A stretch of DNA of 64,000 nt from Winogradskyella echinorum (GCF_014297365.1 NZ_JACOQD010000002.1:930001-994000); one strand, 5' to 3'. Counted from the stretch's first letter, positions 1-8,685 are shown. Made by a program: numbers and translations. Notes: a model not told the origin generated them from the letters alone.

Positions 1-276
1 ACTACTTATTTACAATTTAACAACAAAACTGAATTTGTGTTAGTGTTGGCATCAACTATTATATATCTAGTTGGCACATTTGGAGTTACAGCCTTTGGAA
101 ATGTCCCCTTAAACAATGAGCTAGAAGCATTAAATATCAACAACCTTAACCTAATAGATCTAATGGCATTTAGAACTTATTATGAAAGTGCTTGGAATCA
201 TTTTCATGATATAAGAACAATTTCGAGCATGGTTTCATTTATACTATTACTTATATCACTATTTATTAAAAGATAA
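1..276 (+). CDS. DUF1772 family membrane protein, 5' end cut by window edge
   Basis: The reading frame is open from base 1, so the gene begins outside the window and the GTG at 37 is probably internal. What remains is the C-terminal half of a small integral membrane protein: a hydrophobic helix, the motif GNVPLNNELE, a W-N-H-F-H-D-I-R-T segment and a last hydrophobic helix ending in a short basic tail. That pattern fits the DUF1772 (anthrone-oxygenase-like) family, whose cellular role is unsettled. It lies 17 bp before an NmrA-like oxidoreductase on the same strand, so the two are probably co-transcribed. Confidence 0.7.
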   Translation, partial: TTYLQFNNKTEFVLVLASTIIYLVGTFGVTAFGNVPLNNELEALNINNLNLIDLMAFRTYYESAWNHFHDIRTISSMVSFILLLISLFIKR

Positions 277-293
277 TTTTAAAACAATTAATT

Positions 294-1130
294 ATGAAAA
301 CAAATATTTTAGTTATCGGAGGAACCGGAAAAACGGGTCGCCGAGTCGTTGAGCAATTACAAAACAAAGGAATTGAGCCGAGAATTGGTTCAAGAAACGC
401 ATCACCAAGCTTTGATTGGGATGATAAAGATACTTGGGTAAATGCTTTAAATGGCATTGAAAGAATGTATGTTACCTATTATCCAGATCTGGCCGTTCCT
501 GGAGCTAAAGAAGCCATACAAAGCCTAACCTATTTAGCAAAGGAACTAGGAGTTAAAAAAATGGTTTTACTTTCTGGCAAAGGGGAAACCGAAGCAGAAG
601 CTTGCGAAAATATTGTTATGAATTCTGGTATAGATTATACAATAGTTAGAGCTTCTTGGTTTAATCAAAATTGGAGCGAAAGTTTCTTTTTAGAACCTAT
701 TTTAACCGGAGAAGTAGCACTGCCAATGTCTAATGTTTTAATTCCATTTGTAGATGCAAATGATATTGCAGAAGTCGCTGCAACCGTGTTACTAGATGAT
801 TCTTATAATGGCGAAATTATTGAAGTAACAGGTCCAGAATTAATCACTTTTAAAGATATTGTAAATATCATTTCAAAAACCAGTAATAGAAGCTTGAATT
901 TTTACGACATCACTTTAGAGCAGTACATAGATGGTATGAAACAAATGCAAATACCTAATGATGTTGTGTGGTTAATTGAGTATTTATTTACTCATGTTTT
1001 AACTAATCCAAAAAATCAATTGGTAGTTAATGATATTGAACGCGTGTTAGGCAGAAAAGCCAAACCATTTATAGAGTATGCTAAAGAAACAGCAAAAACT
1101 GGTATCTGGAGTCAAGTTGAAGTTCAATAA
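294..1130 (+). CDS. NmrA-like NAD(P)-binding oxidoreductase
   Basis: A 278-residue atypical short-chain dehydrogenase. The N-terminus has a Rossmann fold with the dinucleotide loop GGTGKTG at residues 9-15, followed by IGSRN, where NADP-preferring members carry basic residues. There is no YxxxK catalytic pair at the usual place, as expected for NmrA/NAD(P)H-binding proteins, which act as redox sensors or as reductases on small substrates. It is cytoplasmic and lacks a signal peptide. It follows the DUF1772 gene closely and is followed by a strong intrinsic terminator at 1154-1195, so the two genes form one unit. The substrate cannot be told from sequence. Confidence 0.8.
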   Translation: MKTNILVIGGTGKTGRRVVEQLQNKGIEPRIGSRNASPSFDWDDKDTWVNALNGIERMYVTYYPDLAVPGAKEAIQSLTYLAKELGVKKMVLLSGKGETEAEACENIVMNSGIDYTIVRASWFNQNWSESFFLEPILTGEVALPMSNVLIPFVDANDIAEVAATVLLDDSYNGEIIEVTGPELITFKDIVNIISKTSNRSLNFYDITLEQYIDGMKQMQIPNDVVWLIEYLFTHVLTNPKNQLVVNDIERVLGRKAKPFIEYAKETAKTGIWSQVEVQ

Positions 1131-1153
1131 CTCGATACAACAAAGCGAATTGG

Positions 1154-1195
1154 TAATGGCGATTTGAAACTCACTTTAAATCGCTATTATTTTTT
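1154..1195 (+). terminator. intrinsic terminator after NmrA-like gene
   Basis: A 12-bp stem with one G-T pair (1154-1165 with 1178-1189) encloses a 12-nt loop and is followed by six T residues. It ends the DUF1772/NmrA unit. It also argues against any start for the next gene upstream of this point. Confidence 0.85.
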
Positions 1196-1283
1196 ATTTT
1201 GTAATTTACTTTGCGAAAGGTATAGTGTAAAAGCTTGCTACTTTTTAAATGTAAAACCGTTGGTAAACATTAATAAGAGGCTC

Positions 1284-1721
1284 ATGAAAAAAAGAAGAAT
1301 TATTTCGTCAATACTTTTAATTATTGGATTTGCTTTAAGTGTTGCATTTATAACAAAAATTGAATTTCCTCAAGGCTTCGAAGCATATTTTAAAAGAGAA
1401 TACTATAATCAATTTGGCCCCTTAGCCATAAGTGTTGAGCTTTTAATTGCAAGTTATTACCTTTTTATAGGTCATAAAAAAACAAATTTCACTTTAGCTC
1501 TTTTCGGATTCACTGCTTTACTAGATCCTTTTTTTAATGCCATAGGGCTCTTTAACAGTATAATGCCATTATACGGAACCATAGTTTTATCTATCTGTGC
1601 TCTAATATGTATAGGCTTAGCATTTGCAAACACATTTAAATTAAAAAGGTTGTCTCGCATTGCAGCAATATTAAGTGTAATCCTTGGTGTTATCATTGAA
1701 CTATTTTTCAATTACATTTAG
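1284..1721 (+). CDS. small multi-pass membrane protein, unknown function
   Basis: A 145-residue protein starting at the ATG at 1284 (MKKRRIISSILL). An in-frame ATG at 1164 is rejected because it lies inside the preceding terminator. Four hydrophobic helices are visible: near residues 5-23, 40-60, 65-85 and 90-108, with a further C-terminal hydrophobic run to the end. Short basic loops (GHKK, KLKRLSR) suggest cytoplasmic turns. I recognise no family. It stands alone between the terminator and an M23 peptidase gene 152 bp downstream, so context gives no clue. Confidence 0.55.
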   Translation: MKKRRIISSILLIIGFALSVAFITKIEFPQGFEAYFKREYYNQFGPLAISVELLIASYYLFIGHKKTNFTLALFGFTALLDPFFNAIGLFNSIMPLYGTIVLSICALICIGLAFANTFKLKRLSRIAAILSVILGVIIELFFNYI

Positions 1722-1873
1722 TAAACGTTACTCTACGCCTTATAAGATTAATTGCTAAGTCACTGCCAATATATACACACTATTTCAGAAAATTCTATCT
1801 AATATTTATTTGCTAAATTAGGTGCTAAAACACGCCAATAACAGCACACACAAATGTAGAACATTGAAATCTG

Positions 1874-2704
1874 ATGCAAAGAATTTACTTTATTTTATCA
1901 ATATTTTTTCTAAGTGCTTTGTATAGTTTTGGGCAAAAACAAAAAGACGAGCCCACAACATATTTAGACGATTTATCTATTGGATGGAGAAAAGATATGG
2001 ATACGCTTAAGTTTATAGCTAAAAGTAAATCGTTAGCTCCAATTGAAATTTACTTTACAGAAGAAAAAAATCAGATAGAATTACAATCATTTATACTTAA
2101 ACCAAAAGACAGTATACAACTCATTAATTACAGCGGAGAATTACCTGATTCTACATTCATTTCTCGTTTTAAAGATAGCATTCGTATTGGTTATTTTTTA
2201 GGGCATCAATCTCTAATAGAACCAGATTTAGATTATCTATACAGAATGCCGTTTAAAAAGAGAAAAAAATATGAGGTAAGTCAGAGCTTTAATGGCAAGT
2301 TTTCCCATAACAGCTTACAGTCTAGATATGCCATAGATTTTCAGTTAAATGTAGGCGAACCTGTTTATGCTGCACGAGAGGGTACGGTTGTAAAAGTAGT
2401 GGATTGGTTTACCAAGCAAGGAGGAAAGAATTTAATACATGCTGCTAACAAAATAGTTATTTTGCATTCTGATGGTACTTTAGCTTCATATGTTCATTTA
2501 GATTACAAAGGAAGTTTTGTTAAAGAAGGAGAAATTGTAAAAAAGGGACAAAAAATTGGAATTTCAGGAGTTACAGGATATACACGTGGTCCACATTTAC
2601 ATTTTGTTGTTAGAAAAGAAAGAGATATTGCAATTCCTATCTATTTTGAAGGATATAAAGGTAAAATACTAAAGAATGGGAAACGATATAAAGTAATTGA
2701 ATAG
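1874..2704 (+). CDS. M23 (LytM) family peptidoglycan peptidase, secreted
   Basis: A 276-residue protein with a signal peptide (residues 1-20, cleaved before QKQK), then about 110 residues of unassigned beta-rich sequence, then an M23 metallopeptidase domain at about 135-250. The zinc ligands are visible: H145 and D155 in the spaced form H-x9-D (RYAIDF), and H241/H243 in GPHLHF; the YVHL motif supplies the accessory catalytic His208. M23 enzymes cut peptide cross-links in the cell wall, here probably in the periplasm. The gene faces another M23 gene across a 43-bp gap, but the two belong to different subfamilies and are not duplicates. All catalytic residues are present. Confidence 0.85.
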   Translation: MQRIYFILSIFFLSALYSFGQKQKDEPTTYLDDLSIGWRKDMDTLKFIAKSKSLAPIEIYFTEEKNQIELQSFILKPKDSIQLINYSGELPDSTFISRFKDSIRIGYFLGHQSLIEPDLDYLYRMPFKKRKKYEVSQSFNGKFSHNSLQSRYAIDFQLNVGEPVYAAREGTVVKVVDWFTKQGGKNLIHAANKIVILHSDGTLASYVHLDYKGSFVKEGEIVKKGQKIGISGVTGYTRGPHLHFVVRKERDIAIPIYFEGYKGKILKNGKRYKVIE

Positions 2705-2747
2705 AGACACTTCAACATAGTATAGTGCGCTTTTAAAGCATCTATTA

Positions 2748-3431
2748 TTAATAAATATTCAATAACAAATTAGGATCTGGGCAATTAGCTTTGTAAAATT
2801 CTAAATCGAATTGATTGCTTACTCCTGGATAATCTCCTTCAAAATTTTGAATATCTTTTATAATTTGAAAATGCAAGTGTGGCGGATAATCTCCATTAAC
2901 CTCAGCAGTACCTAACGCAGCAATTTGTTGGCCATGCTTTACTTCTACTCCAACCTCTAAATTTTTAATTGATGTTATGCTTAAATGTCCGTAAAGCGTA
3001 AAAAACTCAAACCCTCCAATGGTATGTTTTAAAATTAATGTTGGTCCATAATCTCCATAATTGGTATTATTCTTAAAGCTATGAATGATACCATTTAAAG
3101 GTGCATAAATTGGTGTATTGGCTTCTATCCACAGATCCACTCCTAAATGAATATTACGCTCGGTTTCTGGGTTAGATTGATTAAAATAATTACTACGCTC
3201 ATAAATACCGCGTTGCTCTAAATAACCTCCAAATGCAACTTTGGCGTCGTTTTTCTTTATCTGATTATTGATAAAAGTTTCTAAATCTGTTGATGAAGAA
3301 ATATTAACACCTTTTAATTCTTTATTGTGTATTGATAAATCTAGAGGCACATAATCTAACTTAGATATTCCTTTTAATAATGCATGTGTTTGAAGAGATT
3401 GCAGAAATACTTCGAAAGCGGAAAGGGACAT
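2748..3431 (-). CDS. M23 family peptidase without signal peptide
   Basis: A 227-residue protein from the ATG at 3431. The frame extends to a TTG at 3488, but those extra 19 residues look like chance coding. The M23 domain occupies residues 90-200: HLGVD (H95, D99), LYGHL (H149) and PPHLHF (H185, H187) form the zinc site. The tail DYPGVSNQFD...CPDPNLLL is typical of a flavobacterial M23 subgroup. There is no signal peptide or membrane helix, so how it would reach the wall is unclear; a cytoplasmic role or non-classical export is possible. It is monocistronic and convergent with the secreted M23 peptidase. Confidence 0.75.
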   Translation of the reverse strand: MSLSAFEVFLQSLQTHALLKGISKLDYVPLDLSIHNKELKGVNISSSTDLETFINNQIKKNDAKVAFGGYLEQRGIYERSNYFNQSNPETERNIHLGVDLWIEANTPIYAPLNGIIHSFKNNTNYGDYGPTLILKHTIGGFEFFTLYGHLSITSIKNLEVGVEVKHGQQIAALGTAEVNGDYPPHLHFQIIKDIQNFEGDYPGVSNQFDLEFYKANCPDPNLLLNIY

Positions 3432-3544
3432 AAAACTAAAATTTCCATAAAAATACGATTCTATTTCAATGGAAAAACGTGAAGACAAAATAGTTTCTGA
3501 AATAATTTCAGAAAACCAAACTCAGTAAATAAATAGTAGTTTTT

Positions 3545-5122
3545 CTAGTTCATAATTAAATTACTAAACTTAGCATTAACAATGATATTTCTATCCGAAC
3601 TTTGTCCTTCAGGATAATTACGAATGGTCTTTTGTGTTGTTGGCTTATTATTATACTTAGAACGGTTACCTTTAAAATACATACTGTAATCTATATTTTT
3701 TGGTAAGTTAACTAAAGCATCACTATTCTCTAAAATTAGATTAAGGTTCTTAAAGGTCTCAGTAAGATTAGAAATAGTTAAATCTCCAAAACTACCATCT
3801 ATAATACCTGTATCTGTTAAACGCTCTATACTAATATTAGACGACTTAGAATTAAGCACTAAATTCTTCGCATTCTTAATTTGTGCTTTATCTACAAAAT
3901 TAAGATTAAGCGTACCTAAATCCCAATTATTAATAACCACTGGCGAATAAGATACATTGATGGAAGTGTCACTTCCATCAATGTTTTCTGCTACTAAAAA
4001 TGAGTGCGATATATCACCTTTCATATTATAAATAACTGAAGTTAACTTTAGCTCGCCATGTCTTATGTTAGTTTTTAACTTAGCCTTTTTAGGGATTTTA
4101 ATTTTAATCACCTTTTTTACTTTGCTATTGCTACCAGATTCTAATCGACCTATTAAAATAGACGCTCTTCTATTCTGCATTTCTTCTTGTCTCTCGTGCA
4201 TATGTTCAGCTCTTTTGGCTAATGCTTCAGCTCGTTTCTCCATCGCTTCACCTCGCTTTTCCATTTGTTCTCCACGTTTTTCCATTTCTGCACCAAAACG
4301 TTCTCCCCAAGCTTCCATTTTTTCTTCCCACTCCTTGCCAAACTTTTCTCCGAATTCTTCACCCCATTTCTCCATGTCTTTCCCAAACTTCTCTCCAAAT
4401 TTCTCTCCCCATTTTTCCATGTCTTTAGCCCATTTGCCTTCAAAACGTTTACCATATTCTTCTCCCCATTTCTCCATCTTTTCTTGGTAACCAGACTCTG
4501 CAAATTTTCTTGCCCAAGCCTCCATTTTTTTCTGAAACTCTTTACCCCCTTTTCGTTCATACTTTTTGCTCCATTCAGTTAAGTACTTTTCTCCATCTTC
4601 TTGATATTTATCGTAATCAAAATCTATAGTTGTAATCCCTTTTGGTAACTCAGGTAGCTTTGGCATTATCGGCATTTCTGGCATTTCTGGCATTTCTGGC
4701 ATCTCAGCCATTTGTGGTAATATTGGCATAGGTGGCATTTCAGGCATTTCTGGCATTTCTGCTAACTGAAACTCTAGATCATTTAACAATGAAGAGTAAT
4801 CATCACCTGGAAATAAACTAGAACTTCTTCCACCTGTAGATGAAATAATAACGTTATCACCAGATCCTTCCACTTTAAGATTCCAAGCTTCTAAAGCACG
4901 TTGTAGTTCTTCTTGAGATAATTTTGAACTTTCAATATAAGCTTCAACTTCTACGATATCTCTATTCCAAGTTTCTAATTCTATTTCTACATAGCTAGTT
5001 CTTAAATCTACAACGACATCCTTATTAACTTTTATAGATTGTGATACCTTACTCAACTTTTTCTGTGCATAACCAAATGTGGTTATAAGGCAAAGCATTA
5101 AAATTTTGATTGTTTTTTTCAT
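3545..5122 (-). CDS. secreted repeat protein of a sigma/anti-sigma operon (DUF4097-like flanks, Met-Pro tract, helical stalk)
   Basis: A 525-residue protein with a signal peptide (1-19, FGYA/QKK). Residues 22-95 are a beta-strand segment of the DUF4097 kind (VVVDLRTSYVEIELETW). Residues 122-160 are almost pure Met-Pro-Glu (MPEMPEMPPMPILPQM and further MPEMPEMPEMP). Residues 170-315 form a charged amphipathic stalk of repeats: about 15-residue units such as MEKWGEKFGEKFGKD, tightening into 7-residue MEKRGEQ units. Residues 330-525 return to beta-strand repeats (SSNISIE, GSFGDLTISNL). It follows the sigma factor and anti-sigma-like genes on the same strand, 53 bp after the latter. I infer an envelope protein whose expression the sigma factor controls. 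The function is unknown. Confidence 0.7.
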   Translation of the reverse strand: MKKTIKILMLCLITTFGYAQKKLSKVSQSIKVNKDVVVDLRTSYVEIELETWNRDIVEVEAYIESSKLSQEELQRALEAWNLKVEGSGDNVIISSTGGRSSSLFPGDDYSSLLNDLEFQLAEMPEMPEMPPMPILPQMAEMPEMPEMPEMPIMPKLPELPKGITTIDFDYDKYQEDGEKYLTEWSKKYERKGGKEFQKKMEAWARKFAESGYQEKMEKWGEEYGKRFEGKWAKDMEKWGEKFGEKFGKDMEKWGEEFGEKFGKEWEEKMEAWGERFGAEMEKRGEQMEKRGEAMEKRAEALAKRAEHMHERQEEMQNRRASILIGRLESGSNSKVKKVIKIKIPKKAKLKTNIRHGELKLTSVIYNMKGDISHSFLVAENIDGSDTSINVSYSPVVINNWDLGTLNLNFVDKAQIKNAKNLVLNSKSSNISIERLTDTGIIDGSFGDLTISNLTETFKNLNLILENSDALVNLPKNIDYSMYFKGNRSKYNNKPTTQKTIRNYPEGQSSDRNIIVNAKFSNLIMN

Positions 5123-5175
5123 GTTTTTTTTGATTTAACTGTTCGTTTTTTGATTTTATGATTTATTGATTGTGA

Positions 5176-5745
5176 TTATGTAATTTCTTGTGTAAATGAA
5201 TCATCATTATATTCTTGCAACTTTTCTTTAAGACGCATTACTAGGTTTAGTCTAAACTTTAAATTATCTATTAAAGCGTCTAAGGTTTCTTCATTAGGTC
5301 CATTTGCATTTAATTCTATCGTAAGCTTATCATACTCTTCATTTAATTCTTTAAGACGTTGTACATAACCGTCAAATAATTCCTTATTTTCTGGTGTTAA
5401 CTGTACTTTAGATAATTCTAAATTGATGCTTGCCAAATAATAGTCTTCTACTTTCTTTAAGTCTGGCGAAACATCACCTAAGGTTTTTATGTCAGTTTCT
5501 ACAACTTTAACTGGTACATCATCAGTTATTTGTGGGTTAGAGAAAAACTGAAACGCTCCATAACTCAAGCCTAACAATACAACAACGCTTGCCGCTATGC
5601 TAAAGAAATTAAACCTGTTAGACGGTTTTTTCTTAGGCAACGTTTCTTCTAACTTTTGAAGAAAACGTGCTTCATGACCTTCAGACATTTTTATATGCTG
5701 ATCTTTTGGTTCTTCATTAAATAAATTTCTAAGATCTTGTGCCAT
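5176..5745 (-). CDS. membrane-anchored anti-sigma-like protein
   Basis: A 189-residue protein with one transmembrane helix at about residues 47-67 (SIAASVVVLLGLSYGAFQFF). The cytoplasmic N-terminus contains the flavobacterial phrase MSEGHEARFLQKLEE, and the periplasmic part is a long acidic helix region (residues 95-185, coiled-coil-like). Its start overlaps the end of the sigma factor gene by 17 bp, the arrangement expected for an ECF sigma factor and its membrane regulator. There is no zinc-binding HxxxCxxC motif, so it is not a ZAS-type anti-sigma factor, and the assignment rests on position and topology. It probably holds the sigma factor at the membrane until an envelope signal arrives. 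Confidence 0.7.
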   Translation of the reverse strand: MAQDLRNLFNEEPKDQHIKMSEGHEARFLQKLEETLPKKKPSNRFNFFSIAASVVVLLGLSYGAFQFFSNPQITDDVPVKVVETDIKTLGDVSPDLKKVEDYYLASINLELSKVQLTPENKELFDGYVQRLKELNEEYDKLTIELNANGPNEETLDALIDNLKFRLNLVMRLKEKLQEYNDDSFTQEIT

Positions 5746-6226
5746 TTTTCTCTGTGTTTAATGCTAATTGTAACTTTTGCTTTCCTCTAGATAATTGGGT
5801 TCTTGATGCGACTTCAGAAATATTCAGAATTTCAGATATTTCTTGGTGATCGTAACCTTCAATTAAATAGAGCATCACTACATATTTATACTTTTCTGGT
5901 AATTGCTCAATTGCTGCTTTTACCTCTTCAATTGTTATATCATCCTCTACTAACCATTCATTTTCGTAATCTGCATCTACGACGTTTAAATGATTCTCTT
6001 CGAGTTCTAAAAAACGTTGACGCTTAGATTTTAAAACATCAATACATTTATTAATAACTATGCGCTTTAACCAAGCTCCAAAACTTACCTCAGCTTTATA
6101 TTGTTCTAACTTTAAAAACGCTTTTATAAACGCTTCTTGTACAATATCTTCTGCCTCCATTGTATCCTTTACAAATCGAAGCGCTACTATTAACATGCCA
6201 TTGCAATATTGATTGTACAATTGCAT
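5729..6226 (-). CDS. ECF-type RNA polymerase sigma factor
   Basis: From the first canonical start (ATG at 6226) the product has 165 residues. Sigma region 2 is seen in ALRFVKDTMEAEDIVQEAFIK and FGAWLKRIVINKCID; region 4 in EQLPEKYKYVVMLYLIEGY followed by the helix-turn-helix DHQEISEILNISEVASRTQLSRGK. The N-terminus is short: the expected region 2.1 residues (IVEKCKQNDRQAQ) are encoded in frame just upstream, between a TAA at 6293-6295 and the ATG, with no ATG, GTG or TTG. Translation therefore probably begins at a rare codon (ATT at 6271 or 6265, or ATC at 6286), giving up to 22 more residues. It heads the operon with the anti-sigma-like and repeat-protein genes. Confidence 0.9.
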   Translation of the reverse strand: MQLYNQYCNGMLIVALRFVKDTMEAEDIVQEAFIKAFLKLEQYKAEVSFGAWLKRIVINKCIDVLKSKRQRFLELEENHLNVVDADYENEWLVEDDITIEEVKAAIEQLPEKYKYVVMLYLIEGYDHQEISEILNISEVASRTQLSRGKQKLQLALNTEKNGTRS

Positions 6227-6463
6227 TTGCGCTTGCCTATCGTTCTGCTTGCATTTTTCAACAATATGAATTTGAAAGGTGCTGATTTTGGTTTAGTTTT
6301 TTGATTGGTTACACATTAAAGACGTCGCTAATTTTTAAGTGTGACAAAAAATCTAAAAAAATATTCATTTTATAAGATTTACTTAAAATTCAACGTTAGT
6401 ATTCTATAAATTTAGGGATTTGAATTATCTTTAAATTTTAAATTCAATTTAAGATTAATAACT

Positions 6464-7030
6464 ATGCTTAAACGCCTCCTAATTGTCTTGTCTATATTAG
6501 CACTAGGCTTACTTTTATATTCTGTATTTGTAGAAAACATTTTCTCACCTCGCTTAAGCCCTAAAGATTCTGCTAAGATTTCTCTCAATGATTTAAATCT
6601 AAAAGTAGAATACAATAGACCTTCTAAACGTGAGCGTGAAATTTTTGGAGCGCTTGTTCCATATGACAAAGTATGGAGAACTGGTGCCAATGAAGCTACG
6701 ACTTTTGAAACTAATAAAGACTTACTCATTAATGGATTGCTTTTAAAAAAAGGAAAATATACCATTTGGAGTGTGCCTATGGAAAGCACTTGGAAGGTTA
6801 TGTTTAACTCCAGACAGTATGAATGGGGAGTTAACGAAAAAATGGAACCAATGTGGGATCCTAACTATGATGTTTTAGAAGTTGAAGTGCCTATTCAAAA
6901 GCTTGATAGCACAGTAGAACAATTTACTATTGCCTTTGACAATAAACTAGGAACTCTAAAACTTACTATGGCTTGGGATAACACCTTAATTGAAATGCCT
7001 ATAAAAGTTGAAGAGGCTAACGAATCTTAA
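6464..7030 (+). CDS. DUF2911 domain protein, membrane-anchored
   Basis: A 188-residue protein with an N-terminal membrane helix or uncleaved signal (residues 4-22, LLIVLSILALGLLLYSVF), then a DUF2911 domain across most of the rest. Family hallmarks are VEYNRPSKREREIFG, VPYDKVWRTGANEAT, LKKGKYTIWSVP and a closing tryptophan-containing strand LTMAWDN. The fold is beta-rich and sits outside the cytoplasm; its biochemical role is not established. It begins 168 bp from the oppositely oriented first normal start of the sigma factor gene and is followed after 14 bp by meaB, probably on the same transcript. Confidence 0.85.
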   Translation: MLKRLLIVLSILALGLLLYSVFVENIFSPRLSPKDSAKISLNDLNLKVEYNRPSKREREIFGALVPYDKVWRTGANEATTFETNKDLLINGLLLKKGKYTIWSVPMESTWKVMFNSRQYEWGVNEKMEPMWDPNYDVLEVEVPIQKLDSTVEQFTIAFDNKLGTLKLTMAWDNTLIEMPIKVEEANES

Positions 7031-7044
7031 CCCAAACTTGCAAA

Positions 7045-8124
7045 GTGGCAAAAAAAAAACCGACATATAAATCTGCTTTGCACGAAAATGATGGTATAAA
7101 AGAACCTGATAGCTTTAGTGCAGATTCTGCAAATGCAATTAAAGCTAAACGCCAAAAACAGGTTTCTGTTAAACATTTAGTTTCTGATATCATATCTGGT
7201 CATATTACAGCCTTAAGTCGGGCTATTACTTTAGTAGAAAGCACAAATGCATCACATACTAAAAAAGCAAATGAAATAATAACGAAGTGCCTACCTTATG
7301 CAAACAACTCTATAAGAATTGGCATTACTGGTGTACCTGGTGTTGGTAAAAGTACTTTTATTGAGGCTTTTGGAAGTTATCTTACAAAGAAGGGCAAAAA
7401 AGTCGCTGTGCTTGCTGTTGACCCAAGTAGTAGTTTAAGTAGAGGAAGTATTTTGGGAGATAAAACCCGAATGGAAGATTTAGTTAAGGATGAAAATGCT
7501 TTTATTCGCCCATCACCTTCTGGTGATTCTTTGGGTGGTGTAGCTAGAAAAACACGAGAAACTATTATTTTATGTGAAGCGGCAGGTTTTGATACCATTA
7601 TTATTGAAACAGTTGGTGTTGGACAAAGTGAAACTGCCGTGCACAGTATGGTAGATTTCTTTTTACTGTTGAAATTGGCTGGAGCTGGTGATGAATTACA
7701 AGGCATAAAACGCGGTATTATAGAAATGGCTGATGCTATCGTCATTAATAAAGCAGATGGAGATAATATAAAAGCGGCTAAAACTGCTAAAGTAGAATTT
7801 AACAGGGCTTTGCATTTATATCCTCAAAAAGATTCTAGTTGGTCGCCAAAAGTATCCTTATGTAGTGCCTTAAAACAAGAAGGTATTTCTGAAGTATGGG
7901 AAATGATTGAAAGCTATATTGAAACTTCAACCTCAAACAACTATTTTGAAACCAATAGAAATAATCAAAATAAGTTTTGGCTATTGCAAACCATAGAAGA
8001 ACGACTTAAGTCTAACTTTTATAATTCAACTAAAATTAAAGCCGAATTACAAACTCAAATTGATTTGGTTGAAGCCGGAAAAACGACGCCTTTTGTTGCG
8101 GCGGAATACTTGCTTTCGTTGTAA
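7045..8124 (+). CDS. meaB: methylmalonyl-CoA mutase-associated GTPase MeaB
   Basis: A 359-residue P-loop GTPase. The P-loop GVPGVGKS is at residues 96-103, followed by VAVLAVDPSSS (120-130), the switch segment ETVGVGQSE (188-196) and the base-specificity motif NKAD at 235-238. MeaB chaperones the B12-dependent methylmalonyl-CoA mutase, gating cofactor loading and protecting the enzyme from inactivation, using GTP hydrolysis. The mutase genes are not in this window. The start is a GTG 14 bp after the DUF2911 stop, giving the lysine-rich N-terminus MAKKKPTYKS. The length and all nucleotide-binding motifs are normal. Confidence 0.93.
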   Translation: MAKKKPTYKSALHENDGIKEPDSFSADSANAIKAKRQKQVSVKHLVSDIISGHITALSRAITLVESTNASHTKKANEIITKCLPYANNSIRIGITGVPGVGKSTFIEAFGSYLTKKGKKVAVLAVDPSSSLSRGSILGDKTRMEDLVKDENAFIRPSPSGDSLGGVARKTRETIILCEAAGFDTIIIETVGVGQSETAVHSMVDFFLLLKLAGAGDELQGIKRGIIEMADAIVINKADGDNIKAAKTAKVEFNRALHLYPQKDSSWSPKVSLCSALKQEGISEVWEMIESYIETSTSNNYFETNRNNQNKFWLLQTIEERLKSNFYNSTKIKAELQTQIDLVEAGKTTPFVAAEYLLSL

Positions 8125-8146
8125 TTAAAGATGAAATATTAAATCA

Positions 8147-8611
8147 ATGAATATTAAAATAGTTCTATTTTTTTTAATGTCATTTCAATTTTGTTTTTGT
8201 CAAAAAACATATGATACTAATAGTGAATTAGAAACAAATATTTATTTTCACTCAATAAAAGAATATCTTGATTCAGTGACAAAAGGCTCGCCAGAAAAAG
8301 ACTACGAATATTATATTGAAAAGAAACATATTCATTTAGATAGTTTTCCAAAATTAATTAATGGACGAAAAGTAAATTGGTTAAAAAAAATTGATTTAGA
8401 AGAATTACTCAATAAGAATCAATTAAATATTATCAATTTAGCTATAAATCCTATAATGATTGAAAAAGATAAATTTTATATTTCAATAATACCTTATTAT
8501 GTTAATACAAAATTCAAAAAGTATCAAGTTTTGAAAGGAATTTTTAAATTCCAATTTGAATTTGATATTCAATTAAATGGATTGATATTTAAAAATATGA
8601 TTATAGAATAA
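8147..8611 (+). CDS. secreted protein of unknown function
   Basis: A 154-residue protein with a clear signal peptide (residues 1-18, LFFLMSFQFCFC then QKTYD). The mature part is rich in Lys, Ile and Tyr, and ends in a beta-rich stretch (KYQVLKGIFKFQFEFDIQLNGLIFKNMIIE). I recognise no domain. It follows meaB by 22 bp on the same strand, but its A+T content looks higher than that of meaB, so it may be a lineage-specific addition rather than a functional partner. Confidence 0.5.
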   Translation: MNIKIVLFFLMSFQFCFCQKTYDTNSELETNIYFHSIKEYLDSVTKGSPEKDYEYYIEKKHIHLDSFPKLINGRKVNWLKKIDLEELLNKNQLNIINLAINPIMIEKDKFYISIIPYYVNTKFKKYQVLKGIFKFQFEFDIQLNGLIFKNMIIE

Positions 8612-8685
8612 TTGACATAACCATTATTCCAATATATTATCTATTTCTAATAAAGACAGTTTATTTTAGTGTAACAAAAAAACAA

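Noticed and set aside
1164-1283. Longer N-terminus for the small membrane protein at 1284
   Set aside because: The upstream ATG lies in the loop side of a strong terminator, and the extra 40 residues are not signal- or membrane-like.
1874-3431. The two convergent M23 peptidase genes as a recent duplication
   Set aside because: They share only the general zinc motifs; domain layout, spacing of the ligands and the presence of a signal peptide differ.
4065-4582. Several long open frames antisense and out of frame to the repeat protein gene
   Set aside because: They mirror the low-complexity stalk repeats (Phe/Ser/Pro-rich translations) and disappear outside the repeat; they are shadows of one gene.
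4200-4780. Tandem repeats resembling a CRISPR array
   Set aside because: The repeats are in frame, without unique spacers, and encode the helical stalk and Met-Pro tract of a protein.
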